Positions 1-8,275 of a DNA stretch of 64,000 bases are shown one piece after another. This DNA is from Pseudarthrobacter chlorophenolicus A6. Its GTDB lineage: Bacteria > Actinomycetota > Actinomycetes > Actinomycetales > Micrococcaceae. The position numbers and the translations under genes are program-made. Position 1 is the first letter of the stretch, and each line of letters begins with the position of its first letter. The stretch spans positions 372,001 through 436,000 of the forward strand of contig NC_011886.1 of assembly GCF_000022025.1 (NCBI RefSeq), in the 5' to 3' direction. The notes under the pieces are model-generated. The model worked only from the letters and a program-made list of their open reading frames with translations. It was not told the origin of the DNA and ran no database searches.

Positions 1-1223
1 GTGTAGCGGATCACCAGGGAGGCGGCGCCGAAGATTTCCTCGTGGAGGACGTGGTTGGTGGTGAACTGCTCCACGCCGGTGCCGAAGATTGCCGGTGCGG
101 GGGCGTTCTCGGTGGGGCCGGGGGTGCCCTGGCCGATGAGTTCGACGCCGTCCGCTGCGCTGAGTGCCCCGGTGCCGGTGTTCCAGGACCCGGCGATGCC
201 TGCGGTGAGCATGGTCTGCCCGGCGCTGGCGGCCACGGCGCGTCCGACGGCGGCGGCGAATTTGTCGCCTGCCTCGCCTGCGGGGGCGAAGAGCAGGCCG
301 GGGGATGTGCAGAGCTGCCCTGAGGATCCGGTGACGGCGGTGACGTAGGCGGCGGCGAGTGCGTCGATGCTTTCGGGATCGCCGGCGAGGGCGCCGTCGA
401 AGACGAAGACGGGGTTGAGGGAGGACATTTCGGCGTAGACCGGGATGGGCTCGGGGCGCGCGGCGGCGGTCTTCATGAGGGCGATGCCGGCGGACTGGGA
501 TCCGGTGAAGCCGACGGCCTTGATGGCGGGGTCTGCCACGAGGGCCTGGCCGATGCTGGAGCCGGGGCCGTAGATCAGGGAGAACACGCCGGGGTGCAGG
601 CCGTTGTCCGTGACGGCCTTGGCGATGGCGTGGCCCACGAGTTCGCTGGTGCCGGGGTGGGCGTTGTGGGCCTTGAAGACCACGGGGCAGCCGGCGGCGA
701 GGGCCGAGGCGGTGTCGCCGCCCGCGGTGGAGAAGGCCAGCGGGAAGTTGCTGGCGCCGAATACGGCTACGGGGCCGAGCGGGATCTGGCGCTGCCGGAT
801 GTCGGCGCGGGGCAGGGGTGCCCGGTCCGGGATGGCGGGGTCGATGCGGACGCCGCGGTAATCGCCCTGGCGGACCACGGCGGCGAAGAGGCGCAGTTGT
901 CCGGTGGTGCGGGCGCGTTCGCCGGTGAGCCGGGCGGCGGGGAGGCCGGTTTCCTGGCCGGCGCGGACCAGCAGTTCATCGCCGATGGCTTCGATGTTGT
1001 CCGCGATGGACTCCAGGAAGGATGCGTGGGTTTCCGGGTCCAGGGTGCTGAAGGACGCGTAGGCATCCTTCGCTGCCGCGGTGGCCGTCGCGAGCTGTTC
1101 TTCGGTGAGCAGCGTGTAGGCGGGCTCGAGGGCCTCGTTGGTGGCGGGGTTGAACCCGAAAGTGGTCTTGCCTTCGCCGGCAACCGTCCGGCCTGCGATG
1201 AGTGAATGTCCAGTGAGGGTCAT
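1..1223 (-). CDS. Aldehyde dehydrogenase, 2,5-dioxovalerate (alpha-ketoglutarate semialdehyde) type, partial
   Basis: The gene starts at an ATG (1223-1221) behind a CAGGAG ribosome site and runs off the left edge, so about 407 N-terminal residues of a family of roughly 500 are visible. The ALDH fold is clear: FGASNFP near residue 155, the cofactor motif GFTGSQ near 238, the general-base Glu in YAEMSS (about E265) and the catalytic Cys in SSGQLCTSPG (about C305). This motif set fits the subfamily that oxidises alpha-ketoglutarate semialdehyde to 2-oxoglutarate. It lies 27 bases after kdgD, whose product makes exactly that semialdehyde, so a two-step sugar-acid pathway is likely. The exact substrate is inferred from context. 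Confidence 0.88.
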   Translation of the reverse strand, partial: MTLTGHSLIAGRTVAGEGKTTFGFNPATNEALEPAYTLLTEEQLATATAAAKDAYASFSTLDPETHASFLESIADNIEAIGDELLVRAGQETGLPAARLTGERARTTGQLRLFAAVVRQGDYRGVRIDPAIPDRAPLPRADIRQRQIPLGPVAVFGASNFPLAFSTAGGDTASALAAGCPVVFKAHNAHPGTSELVGHAIAKAVTDNGLHPGVFSLIYGPGSSIGQALVADPAIKAVGFTGSQSAGIALMKTAAARPEPIPVYAEMSSLNPVFVFDGALAGDPESIDALAAAYVTAVTGSSGQLCTSPGLLFAPAGEAGDKFAAAVGRAVAASAGQTMLTAGIAGSWNTGTGALSAADGVELIGQGTPGPTENAPAPAIFGTGVEQFTTNHVLHEEIFGAASLVIRY

Positions 1224-1250
1224 GGATTGCTCCTGTGTCTTCGGTGACGG

Positions 1251-2165
1251 TTAGGAAACGGTGGCGATCAGGGCCTTGAGGTCCGCGAGGTCCTGCGGCG
1301 CCAGGTTCTGCAGCGGCGTGCGGACCGGGCCAGCGGAACGGCCGATGGCGTCGAGGCCGCCCTTGACGATGGACACAGAGTAGCCCTTCACGCGGTCGCG
1401 GATATCCAGGTAGGGGATGACGAAGTCGTTGAGCTTCTTGTTCACGGCGGCGCGGTCCTGGTTGCGGACGTCCTGGTAGAAGTCCAGGGCGAACTGCGGA
1501 ACGAAGTTGTACATGGCGCTGGAGTAGGTGCTCATCCCGAGCTGGAGGAGGGGCAGCGCAAAGGTTTCGGCTGTGGGCAGGCCGCCCAGGTAGAAGAGCC
1601 GGTCGCCGAGCTTGGCGTAGACGCGGGCATCGTGTTCGAGGTCGCCCACACCGTCCTTGAAGCCGATGAGGTTTGCATGGCGGTCCGCCAGGGTGGCCAC
1701 CGTGGTGTCCTTGTAGATGGCGTTCGCGCGGTTGTAGATGATCACGCCGAGGGACGTGGCGCGGCAGACGGCGCTGACGTGCTCCACCAGGCCGGCCTGG
1801 TCGGCCTCGGTCAGGTACGGCGGCAGGAGCAGGATGCCGTCGGCGCCGGCGGCTTCAGCTGCCTTGGCGTTCTCGATGGCCTGGGCCGTGGATCCGCCTG
1901 CGGAGGCGAGGACCGGAACACGGCTGCCCACTTCGTCGACGGCGGTGCGGACTACGCGCTCGGACTCGGCGGGGGTCAGGGAGAAGCCTTCGCCGGTGCC
2001 GCCCGCGGCGAAGAGGCCTGCCACCGGGAAGCTTGCCTGCCAGGCCAGGTGCTTGCGGTAGTTCTCCTCATCGAACTGGAGGTTGGCATCGAAGGATGTC
2101 ACGGGGAAGGACAGCAGGCCTTCCTTGAGGGTGTCCGCCAGTTCATTGGGGGTGTACTTTGCCAC
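1251..2165 (-). CDS. kdgD: 5-dehydro-4-deoxyglucarate dehydratase (KdgD)
   Basis: This 304-residue protein belongs to the DHDPS/NAL class I aldolase-like family. It has the GTGEG substrate loop near residue 57, the Tyr of VIIYNRAN (about Y144) and the Schiff-base Lys of [10 protein letters not shown] (about K170). KdgD converts 5-dehydro-4-deoxy-D-glucarate to 2,5-dioxopentanoate with loss of water and CO2, in glucarate/galactarate breakdown. The start is a GTG (2165-2163) preceded by GGAGGACC. It is cotranscribed with the downstream aldehyde dehydrogenase, which takes its product on to 2-oxoglutarate. Its length and motifs are normal for the family. Confidence 0.92.
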   Translation of the reverse strand: MAKYTPNELADTLKEGLLSFPVTSFDANLQFDEENYRKHLAWQASFPVAGLFAAGGTGEGFSLTPAESERVVRTAVDEVGSRVPVLASAGGSTAQAIENAKAAEAAGADGILLLPPYLTEADQAGLVEHVSAVCRATSLGVIIYNRANAIYKDTTVATLADRHANLIGFKDGVGDLEHDARVYAKLGDRLFYLGGLPTAETFALPLLQLGMSTYSSAMYNFVPQFALDFYQDVRNQDRAAVNKKLNDFVIPYLDIRDRVKGYSVSIVKGGLDAIGRSAGPVRTPLQNLAPQDLADLKALIATVS

Positions 2166-2221
2166 GGTGTGGTCCTCCGGGTGTGTGCGCCGCGAAGGCG
2201 GCAGGCTGATGATTCCCTCCC

Positions 2222-2252
2222 AGCGTAGGAGTGCCGCTGATGCCTGTCTAAG
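2222..2252 (-). promoter_or_regulatory. kdgD promoter with an element shared with the tctC promoter
   Basis: Reading toward kdgD, TAGACA (2250-2245) is followed after 17 bases by TACGCT (2227-2222), a plausible -35/-10 pair. The 15-mer CTTAGACAGGCATCA (2252-2238) that contains the -35 occurs again, in the same orientation to its gene, at 3261-3275 before the transporter operon. An ATGATGCAG element lies upstream of both copies. The sharing suggests one regulator, most simply the LysR protein encoded in between, controls both units. Confidence 0.6.
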
Positions 2253-2340
2253 TGTTTTTTTATATGTATTGATACCTTTGCTGCATCATAATCTCGCGGG
2301 TGCCAAAGCGGTGATGCTCGCAGTGCCCGGCCTTCCGGAT

Positions 2341-3225
2341 TTACTCCATGGCGAATTCCAGGTCGCGCAGCAGGCGGGCCAGCGCCGGGTTGGTGATCCG
2401 GCGGTTCCACAGGGCGTGCAGCTCCACTTCCTCCCCGCGTCCGGCCTCCAGCGGCAGGAATTCCACGTCCTTGATCCCCAGCAGGGTGGCGGAGTGAGGC
2501 ACGAAGGCCAGGCCGCGGCCGGCGGCCACCAGCGAAACCATGGTGAGGATCTGGCTGACGGTGTGCACCACGTTGGCGTGGCGGATAGGCAGCATCCGCA
2601 CCACAAGGTCGTAGAAGTAGCGGGCCTGGGTGGGGGAGTGCATGATCAGCGGCTCGTCCTTGAAGTCCTCGGCCGTGATGTCCCGGGCGAGGAGGGTCAG
2701 CGGGTGCCCGGCCGGCACCGCCACCACCATGGATTCGCGGTAGAGCAGGTGTGAGTCAAAGGTTTCGCTGTCGAACGGCGGCCGGGCCAGGCCCAGATCG
2801 AGTTCCCCGGTCAGGAGGCCGCTGAGCTGTTCACCCGTCACCAGTTCCTGCAGGTCAATGTCCACATCCGGAATGATGCCCGCCAGTTCGCCGAGGAGCG
2901 GGCCCAGGATGCTGAAGCCGCTGGCCGCGGTGAACCCCACCCGCAGGACGCCCGAGCGTCCCGAAGCAATCCGGCGGGCAGTCACCGGGGCCCGCTCGGC
3001 AAGGGCCATCAGCCGCCTCGCCTCGTCCAGAAACGCCTCGCCGGCCGAGGTCAGGGTCACTTTCCGGTTGTCCCGCTCCAGCAGTTCGGCACCGACGATC
3101 TTTTCCAGTTTCTGGATCTGCCGGCTCAGTGGCGGCTGCGTCATATTCAGCCGCTCTGCCGCTCGGCCGAAGTGCAGCTCCTCTGCCACGGCGATGAAGC
3201 CGGCCAGCTGGTCGAAAGTAAACAT
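2341..3225 (-). CDS. LysR-family transcriptional regulator
   Basis: This 294-residue regulator has the N-terminal LysR winged helix-turn-helix at about residues 1-60, including FGRAAERLNMTQPPLSRQIQ. A two-lobed periplasmic-binding-like effector domain follows from about residue 90. The ATG at 3225 begins MFTFDQL, a typical LysR opening. It lies between kdgD (same strand, 175 bases downstream) and the divergent tctC. LysR proteins commonly regulate such neighbours in response to a pathway intermediate, so a sugar acid or dicarboxylate inducer is likely but not shown. The two promoters it could control share a 15-base element. Confidence 0.9.
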   Translation of the reverse strand: MFTFDQLAGFIAVAEELHFGRAAERLNMTQPPLSRQIQKLEKIVGAELLERDNRKVTLTSAGEAFLDEARRLMALAERAPVTARRIASGRSGVLRVGFTAASGFSILGPLLGELAGIIPDVDIDLQELVTGEQLSGLLTGELDLGLARPPFDSETFDSHLLYRESMVVAVPAGHPLTLLARDITAEDFKDEPLIMHSPTQARYFYDLVVRMLPIRHANVVHTVSQILTMVSLVAAGRGLAFVPHSATLLGIKDVEFLPLEAGRGEEVELHALWNRRITNPALARLLRDLEFAME

Positions 3226-3260
3226 GATGCCTTCCGGGTATCAAATGATGCAGATTCGGG

Positions 3261-3291
3261 CTTAGACAGGCATCATAGCCGCCCCTACACT
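3261..3291 (+). promoter_or_regulatory. tctCBA promoter
   Basis: TAGACA (3263-3268) and TACACT (3286-3291) are separated by 17 bases and lie about 72 bases before tctC. The -35 lies inside CTTAGACAGGCATCA (3261-3275), identical to the element in the kdgD promoter. GGTATCAA and ATGATGCAG also occur just upstream of both promoters. The -10 assignment is by consensus only. Confidence 0.6.
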
Positions 3292-3363
3292 CGACAAAGC
3301 GAACGGGGTGACCCGGTTCACAGATTGTTCCGGATCCCACCCGGAGATTAACGAGGAGTTCCA

Positions 3364-4374
3364 ATGAAGCACTTCCCCACCCGCCGTGCCATCCTCGGCA
3401 CCGCATCGGCCTTCACGCTGCTGGCCCTGACGGCATGCGGCGGCAATGTTGGCGGCGGCGCCGCTGCCGGCAACTCGTCCAAGTTCCCCAGCGGTCCGGT
3501 GACGCTTACCGTTGGCCAGGCCGCCGGCGGCAGCACCGACCTCATCGCCCGGGCTCTGGCCGAAGGGGCAACCAAGACCCTCGGTTCCCCCATGCCGGTG
3601 GTCAACAAGCCCGGCGCCAACGGTGCCCTCGCCACCAAGGAAGTGGCGGGCAAAGCCGCAGACGGCCAGGAGCTGGTCCTGCTGACCGCATCGCTGATCA
3701 CCATCACCCCGCTGGCCGTCAGCGCCGACGAAGCCGTCAACATCGATGACCTGGAAATCATTGCCGGGCTGTCCCAGGACGACTACGTGCTCGTGGCCAG
3801 CCAGCAGTCAGGCTTCAAGAGCTTCAAGGATGTCACCGGCGCCGGCCGCAACGTCACGTTCGGCACCACCGGTGTGGGCACCGGCAGCCAGCTGGCCCAG
3901 ACTGTCCTGTTCAAGCAGGCCAATGTGAAGGGCACAGACGTTCCGTTCGACAGCGGCAAGCCCGCATTGACCGCCGTTTTGGGCAACCAGGTGGAACTGG
4001 CCACCATCCAGCTCGGCGAGGCCATGCCACAGATCGAAGCCGGCAAGGTCTCCCCGCTGCTCGTGTTCTCCGAGGAGCGCAACAGCTTCCTGCCCGACGT
4101 GCCGTCAGCCAAGGAAGCCGGCTACGACGTCCCTGTGGCCCAGTACCGTGCGGTGGCAGCGCCCAAGGGCACACCGCAGGAGGTCAAGGACAAGCTCCTG
4201 GCATCCTTCCAGGACACCTTCAAGACGGACGCCTACAAGGAGTTCAACAAGAAGAACCTGCTCACGCCCAAGGAGCTCAGCGGCGAGGAAGTGGTCACTG
4301 AGTGGAAGGGCTACGCCGAGAAGTACAAGGAGCTGGTGGAGAAGTACGACATCAGCCTCGGCGGGAACAAGTAA
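3364..4374 (+). CDS. Tripartite tricarboxylate transporter substrate-binding lipoprotein (TctC/Bug family)
   Basis: This 336-residue protein is the extracytoplasmic solute receptor of a TTT transporter. The N-terminus has twin arginines (TRRAILG), a hydrophobic stretch and the lipobox LTAC followed by GG, so it is probably a lipid-anchored lipoprotein, possibly Tat-exported. The mature part has Bug-family features such as the VNKPGANGALATKEV segment and the later GTTGVGTGSQLAQ segment. An ATG at 3364 follows ACGAGG. It is followed by the tctB-like and tctA-like genes in one operon. The ligand is unknown; the neighbouring sugar-acid genes suggest a di- or tricarboxylate such as glucarate. Confidence 0.9.
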   Translation: MKHFPTRRAILGTASAFTLLALTACGGNVGGGAAAGNSSKFPSGPVTLTVGQAAGGSTDLIARALAEGATKTLGSPMPVVNKPGANGALATKEVAGKAADGQELVLLTASLITITPLAVSADEAVNIDDLEIIAGLSQDDYVLVASQQSGFKSFKDVTGAGRNVTFGTTGVGTGSQLAQTVLFKQANVKGTDVPFDSGKPALTAVLGNQVELATIQLGEAMPQIEAGKVSPLLVFSEERNSFLPDVPSAKEAGYDVPVAQYRAVAAPKGTPQEVKDKLLASFQDTFKTDAYKEFNKKNLLTPKELSGEEVVTEWKGYAEKYKELVEKYDISLGGNK

Positions 4375-4379
4375 GAACC

Positions 4380-4964
4380 ATGGAGACAACTCCAGCAGTA
4401 TCCTCCGGGCGTGACGGCAGCAGCGCCGTCACGCCCGCCGGTGGCGCCGGGGACGCCCCCAACGAACTGCCCGAAGCCCTGACCCCGGAGCAGCTCGCCG
4501 CGCAATGGGAAGAGGAAAAGCCTCCCGCCGCCGGGCCGCTGGCCAATGCCGCGTCCTCGCTGGTGGTGCTCGGCGTCGGCATCGGCGCCCTGGTCCTCTC
4601 GGTGGCCATGGGCCTGGGCACATTGTCGGCGCCGCAGCCCGGGCTGTGGCCGTTCATGGCAAGCTCCGTGATGGTGGCACTCGGGCTCTTCCAGTTGATC
4701 CTGGGCCGGCACAACCGGGACGCGGAGAAGTTCACGCGGATGTCGCTCGCACCGCTGATCGGCCTGGCCACGCTCGCCACGATGGTTGCGCTGATGCCGG
4801 TGATCGGGTTCGAAATCCCCGCGCTGATCCTCTGCGTCATCTGGATGAAATTCTTGGGCGGCGAAACCTGGCGCTCAACCATCCTGGTCAGTGTCCTGGT
4901 GGTGGTTGCGTTCTACGCGATCTTCATCCTGGCCCTGGGCACTTCCATTCCCCACGTCTTCTAG
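4380..4964 (+). CDS. Tripartite tricarboxylate transporter small membrane subunit (TctB family)
   Basis: The start is the ATG at 4380, five bases after the tctC stop, giving 194 residues. A longer reading would overlap tctC and is not needed. A hydrophilic Pro/Glu-rich N-terminal tail of about 50 residues is followed by four hydrophobic segments, as expected for TctB. The PQPGLWPF segment after the first helix matches the family's conserved Pro-Gly motif. TctB is the poorly conserved small integral subunit that works with TctA. The charged N-terminal tail is longer than usual. Confidence 0.85.
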   Translation: METTPAVSSGRDGSSAVTPAGGAGDAPNELPEALTPEQLAAQWEEEKPPAAGPLANAASSLVVLGVGIGALVLSVAMGLGTLSAPQPGLWPFMASSVMVALGLFQLILGRHNRDAEKFTRMSLAPLIGLATLATMVALMPVIGFEIPALILCVIWMKFLGGETWRSTILVSVLVVVAFYAIFILALGTSIPHVF

Positions 4965-4973
4965 GAGACCACC

Positions 4974-6533
4974 GTGGATTTTCTTAATCCTGTGATTAAC
5001 GGTTTCTCGGTCGTCCTGGAACCGATGAACCTCCTGTACTGCCTGGTCGGCGTCGTCATCGGCATGCTGATCGGCGTGCTCCCGGGCCTGGGGCCCGCCG
5101 CCACCATCGCCATCCTGCTGCCCCTGACCTACGGCGTGGAGCCGGTGACGGCCATCATCATGCTCGCGGGCATCTTCTACGGGGCCCAGTACGGCGGCAC
5201 CATCACGTCGGTGCTGCTGCGGCTTCCCGGCGAAGCATCATCGGTGGTCACCGTCTTTGACGGCTACCAGATGGCCCGGCAAGGCAAGGCCGGAACCGCA
5301 TTGGGCCTGGCCGCGATCGGGTCGTTCATCGGCGGCACCGCGGCCATCATCGGCCTGACTTTCCTGGCTCCGCTGGTGGCCGGCTTCGCCCTGGACTTCG
5401 GGCCGCCGGAGTATTCGGCGCTGGCCATGCTGGGTATCTTGCTCGTGGCGACCATCAGCGGCGGATCAAAGGTCAAGGCGCTGATCGCGGCGTCGGTAGG
5501 CCTCCTGCTGGCCACCGTGGGCCGCGACATCTTCACCGGCGAGAGCCGCTTCACCTTCGGCAGCCTCCAGCTCGCCGACGGCATCGACTTCGTGCCGATC
5601 GCCATGGGCATCTTCGGCCTGGGCGAGATCCTCTACAACCTGGAGGAGCGGCACCGCGCCGCCAAGGCGCCGTCGAAGGTTTCCAACGTGTGGCCCTCGA
5701 AGGGCGAACTGAAGCATGCCTCCGGCGCCATCGGCCGCGGCTCCGTGCTCGGATTCTTCCTCGGCATCCTTCCCGGCGGCGGCGCCACCATCGCCTCCAT
5801 GGCCTCATACGCCATGGAAAAGAAGCGCGCCAAGCAGCCCGAGCGCTTCGGCAAGGGCGCGCCCGAGGGCGTGGCCGGACCCGAAACGGCGAACAACGCG
5901 GCAGCAACGTCGTCGTTCATTCCGCTGCTGACCCTGGGCATCCCCGCCAACGCCACCATGGCCCTGATGTTCGGAGCGCTGCTGATCCAGGGCGTCACCC
6001 CGGGCCCGCAGCTCGTGGAACAGGAACCCGAGCTGTTCTGGGGCGTTGTGAACTCGATGTACATCGGCAACATCCTGCTGCTGATCATGAGCCTGCCGCT
6101 GGTGGGGATCTTCGTGCGGATCCTGCGGGTCCGCGCCGCCATCCTCGCCCCGATCACCGCGCTGATCACCCTGCTGGGTGCCTACACCATCAACAACAGC
6201 ATGTTCGATGTGACGCTCGTGGTGGTCTTCGGCGTGGTGGGCTACCTGATGAAGAAGTTCGGCTTCGAACCCGGCCCGCTGGTCCTGGCCTTCGTCCTGG
6301 GCGAGCTGCTGGAAAGCTCCCTCCGCCGCTCGCTCCTGGTATTCGACGGCGACCCCACCGGGTTCTTCACCCGGCCGATCTCGGCCACCCTGCTGGCGGT
6401 CTTTGTCCTGGTGGCAGTGCTGCCGGGCATCCGCAGCGTAATCGCCAAGCGCAAGGGCACGACGGCGGCATCCGCCTCCGCCGGTGACGGCATCAATAAC
6501 GACGGCGCCAACAACATCAAGGAGAAGGTATGA
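4974..6533 (+). CDS. Tripartite tricarboxylate transporter large permease (TctA family)
   Basis: The 519-residue polytopic protein has the TctA signatures: GVLPGLGPAATIAILLP near residue 35, the AGIFYGAQYGGTITSVLLRLPGE region near 60, and the inverted-repeat motif GILPGGGATIASM in the second half. A GTG start (4974) follows AGGAG that overlaps the tctB stop. TctA carries the ion-coupled transport step for the solute delivered by TctC. The C-terminal tail of about 25 residues is polar and rich in Ala/Asn. The stop overlaps the start of the next gene. Confidence 0.93.
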   Translation: MDFLNPVINGFSVVLEPMNLLYCLVGVVIGMLIGVLPGLGPAATIAILLPLTYGVEPVTAIIMLAGIFYGAQYGGTITSVLLRLPGEASSVVTVFDGYQMARQGKAGTALGLAAIGSFIGGTAAIIGLTFLAPLVAGFALDFGPPEYSALAMLGILLVATISGGSKVKALIAASVGLLLATVGRDIFTGESRFTFGSLQLADGIDFVPIAMGIFGLGEILYNLEERHRAAKAPSKVSNVWPSKGELKHASGAIGRGSVLGFFLGILPGGGATIASMASYAMEKKRAKQPERFGKGAPEGVAGPETANNAAATSSFIPLLTLGIPANATMALMFGALLIQGVTPGPQLVEQEPELFWGVVNSMYIGNILLLIMSLPLVGIFVRILRVRAAILAPITALITLLGAYTINNSMFDVTLVVVFGVVGYLMKKFGFEPGPLVLAFVLGELLESSLRRSLLVFDGDPTGFFTRPISATLLAVFVLVAVLPGIRSVIAKRKGTTAASASAGDGINNDGANNIKEKV

Positions 6534-6934
6534 GCATCATCGTCGGGTTCGTCCCCACACCCGCCGGGGAGGCTGCCCTCACCGCCGGGATCGCCGAGGC
6601 ACAGCTGCGGAACCAGGAACTGTTCATCGTCAACTCGGCCCGCCAGGGCGCGCTGGTGGACAAGTCTGTCGCCCCCGAGGACGTGCTTGCGGAGGCCGCG
6701 GCCCGGGCTACGGCCGCGGGCATCAAGGCAACTGTCATCCAGCCGCCGTACCAGCACGACCTCGCCGACGAATTCCTCGACGTGGCGCGGGAGGTGGATG
6801 CCTCGCTCATTGTCATCGGACTGCGGCACCGCACCCAGGTGGGCAAGTTCATCCTGGGCAGCCACGCGCAGCAGATCCTGATGCAGGCCGACCGTCCCGT
6901 GCTGGCCGTCAAGGCCGACGGCGGAAACTTCTAG
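6530..6934 (+). CDS. Universal stress protein (UspA family)
   Basis: A single-domain Usp of 134 residues starts at an ATG overlapping the tctA stop (ATGA). It begins with the first beta strand IIVGFVPT and ends with the nucleotide-binding segment VIGLRHRTQVGKFILGSHAQQILMQ, close to the ATP-binding G-x2-G-x9-G-S/T pattern. The family binds ATP or other nucleotides. Usp genes coupled to TTT or TRAP transporter operons occur in several bacteria, which suggests a role tied to transporter function. What it senses here is unknown. Confidence 0.88.
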   Translation: MSIIVGFVPTPAGEAALTAGIAEAQLRNQELFIVNSARQGALVDKSVAPEDVLAEAAARATAAGIKATVIQPPYQHDLADEFLDVAREVDASLIVIGLRHRTQVGKFILGSHAQQILMQADRPVLAVKADGGNF

Positions 6935-6951
6935 CAGGAACGGGAACCGGA

Positions 6952-7257
6952 ATGTACCAGCGCAGCCCCCTCCGCAGGATCGCCGCCAGGCGCGGGCCGG
7001 CCCGCGTGGCCGGTCCGGCCGAGGTCCCCGACTGGTCCAGGCTGGGCCGGGGAGACGATGTCGAGGTGCTGCCTCCCCGGGGAACCGCCGTGGCAGGGAC
7101 GATCGACATGATTGCTCCAGACCGCAGCGTGTTCTGGATGATCCGCCGCGACGGCGGCGGCCGGACCATGGTCTGCTCCGGCGATGACGTCAGCGTTGCA
7201 ATGGTCGCCCGGGCAAAGGCGGCACGGCCGCCGCAGCCCGAAGCAGGATGCCCCTGA
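6952..7257 (+). CDS. Conserved small hypothetical protein
   Basis: A 101-residue protein starts at the ATG 6952, 17 bases after the usp stop, with GGAACCGG as a weak ribosome site. The N-terminal 30 residues are basic and Pro/Ala-rich. The central part (GDDVEVLPPRGTAVAGTIDMIAPDRSVFWMIRRDGGGRTMV) looks like a small beta-rich, SH3-like fold. I do not recognise a named family. A strong terminator follows, so it is the last gene of the transporter operon if transcribed with it. Confidence 0.55.
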   Translation: MYQRSPLRRIAARRGPARVAGPAEVPDWSRLGRGDDVEVLPPRGTAVAGTIDMIAPDRSVFWMIRRDGGGRTMVCSGDDVSVAMVARAKAARPPQPEAGCP

Positions 7258-7285
7258 CGGTTCTGGCCGCGCCAATTTCCGGCCC

Positions 7286-7320
7286 AAAAGCCGGTGGTCC
7301 TTCACGGACCACCGGCTTTT
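7286..7320. terminator. Bidirectional intrinsic terminator
   Basis: A perfect 15-base inverted repeat (7286-7300 with 7306-7320) encloses a 5-base loop. It has an A-run on one side and a T-run on the other, so it can stop transcription from both the plus-strand transporter operon and the convergent NUDIX gene. Confidence 0.9.
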
Positions 7321-7332
7321 CGCATGCTGCCA

Positions 7333-7821
7333 TCATTCGGCAGCGCCGAGCTCCGTCAGCAGCGCGTCAAGAACGGGGAGCTGGCCCTTAACGAGTTTTT
7401 CCCTTGCCGCCTGCAACGGGAACCAGCGGGCGTCGTCGATCTCCGGAAAGTGCTGGATGCGCCCGGATCCCCTGGGCCATTCGAGCGGGAACGTGTTGCT
7501 GGCGATACTTTCGGGCCGGAAGTCCTGCTCCGCCGTGAACACGGTAATGACCTTGCCGCCCGACTGCCGGAAGTCTCCCAGCGGCCGGTACTCGGCGGCG
7601 GGCGCGGGTGTGCCGATTTCCTCGGCAAACTCCCGCAGTGCGGCTTCGAGCGGGTCCTCGCTGTCACCGTACTCGCCCTTGGGAATGGACCATGCATGGG
7701 AGTCCTTCCGTGCCCAGAACGGTCCGCCCATGTGGGCGATCCACACCTGGAGCTCCGGATTTGAGCCGGCGCCGTCCGTATCCCGCCGGTACAGCAGGAG
7801 TCCTGCGCTTCTAACCGGCAT
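7333..7821 (-). CDS. NUDIX hydrolase
   Basis: The 162-residue protein contains a complete Nudix box, G-x5-E-x7-R-E-x2-E-E-x-G, from G49 to G70 (GEYGDSEDPLEAALREFAEE and on). Nudix enzymes cleave nucleoside diphosphates linked to another moiety. The N-terminus MPVRSAGLLLYRR and the HMGGPFWARKDSHAWSIPKGE segment resemble the actinobacterial DNA-mismatch/NTP-type NUDIX group, but the substrate cannot be told from sequence. It is a single gene, divergent from the small gene at 7932 and ending at the bidirectional terminator. Confidence 0.88.
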   Translation of the reverse strand: MPVRSAGLLLYRRDTDGAGSNPELQVWIAHMGGPFWARKDSHAWSIPKGEYGDSEDPLEAALREFAEEIGTPAPAAEYRPLGDFRQSGGKVITVFTAEQDFRPESIASNTFPLEWPRGSGRIQHFPEIDDARWFPLQAAREKLVKGQLPVLDALLTELGAAE

Positions 7822-7865
7822 CTGCCCTCCATGGTCGAATCGAAAGTGGAAAACTGCCGTCCGGT

Positions 7866-7887
7866 GTTAACCCGCAGTTCACGGCAC
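7866..7887 (+). promoter_or_regulatory. Possible PhoP box-like direct repeat
   Basis: Two adjacent 11-base units, GTTAACCCGCA and GTTCACGGCAC, resemble the GTTCACC-type 11-base repeats bound by PhoP in actinobacteria. They lie 45 bases before the small gene at 7932. A similar pair precedes pstS. This is consensus resemblance only. Confidence 0.35.
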
Positions 7888-7931
7888 TGCTTTAGGTTAT
7901 TCCTTCAGGCACTCTGCTCGAAGGGACCATC

Positions 7932-8201
7932 ATGGCCAACATCGCTGAGGTTATGGGACGGCTCACGCCGGAAGAACTTGATGAGCTTCACCGCCTGGGG
8001 CCGCAGGGCCACCTGCCCCGCCATCTCCAGGACGCCCTGGACCGTGCGGCAGGAGGGCCTGGCTCCGGCAGGGGCTACTACGTGCCTACAGGAAACGTCA
8101 GCTCCACCGGCGGCCCCCTCCTGGTGCTGCGAAGCGATGTCTCCAGCTGGCTGTTCAGCTCCCACCGGGATGATCCCGACCAGCTTCCGCAGCACCCCTG
8201 A
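7932..8201 (+). CDS. Small hypothetical protein
   Basis: An 89-residue protein starts at ATG 7932 behind AAGGGACC. The first half is helical and acidic (ANIAEVMGRLTPEELDELHRLG). The second half is Gly/Ser-rich with a SGRGYYVPTGN turn and a hydrophobic LLVLRSDVSSWLF stretch. I recognise no family. It is divergent from the NUDIX gene and followed by the convergent radA. If the PhoP-like repeat upstream is real, it would belong to the phosphate regulon. Confidence 0.5.
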   Translation: MANIAEVMGRLTPEELDELHRLGPQGHLPRHLQDALDRAAGGPGSGRGYYVPTGNVSSTGGPLLVLRSDVSSWLFSSHRDDPDQLPQHP

Positions 8202-8275
8202 CGGGGAACAGCATCGGCCAGCTGACCCGGGACTTCCGGCGGTTGGAGTCCGGCGCCACCCCTCAGCCCGCGGAT

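Noticed and set aside
4302..4379. Upstream extension of the tctB gene into tctC
   Set aside because: The ATG at 4380 follows the tctC stop by five bases and gives a normal TctB; the extension would overlap tctC heavily.
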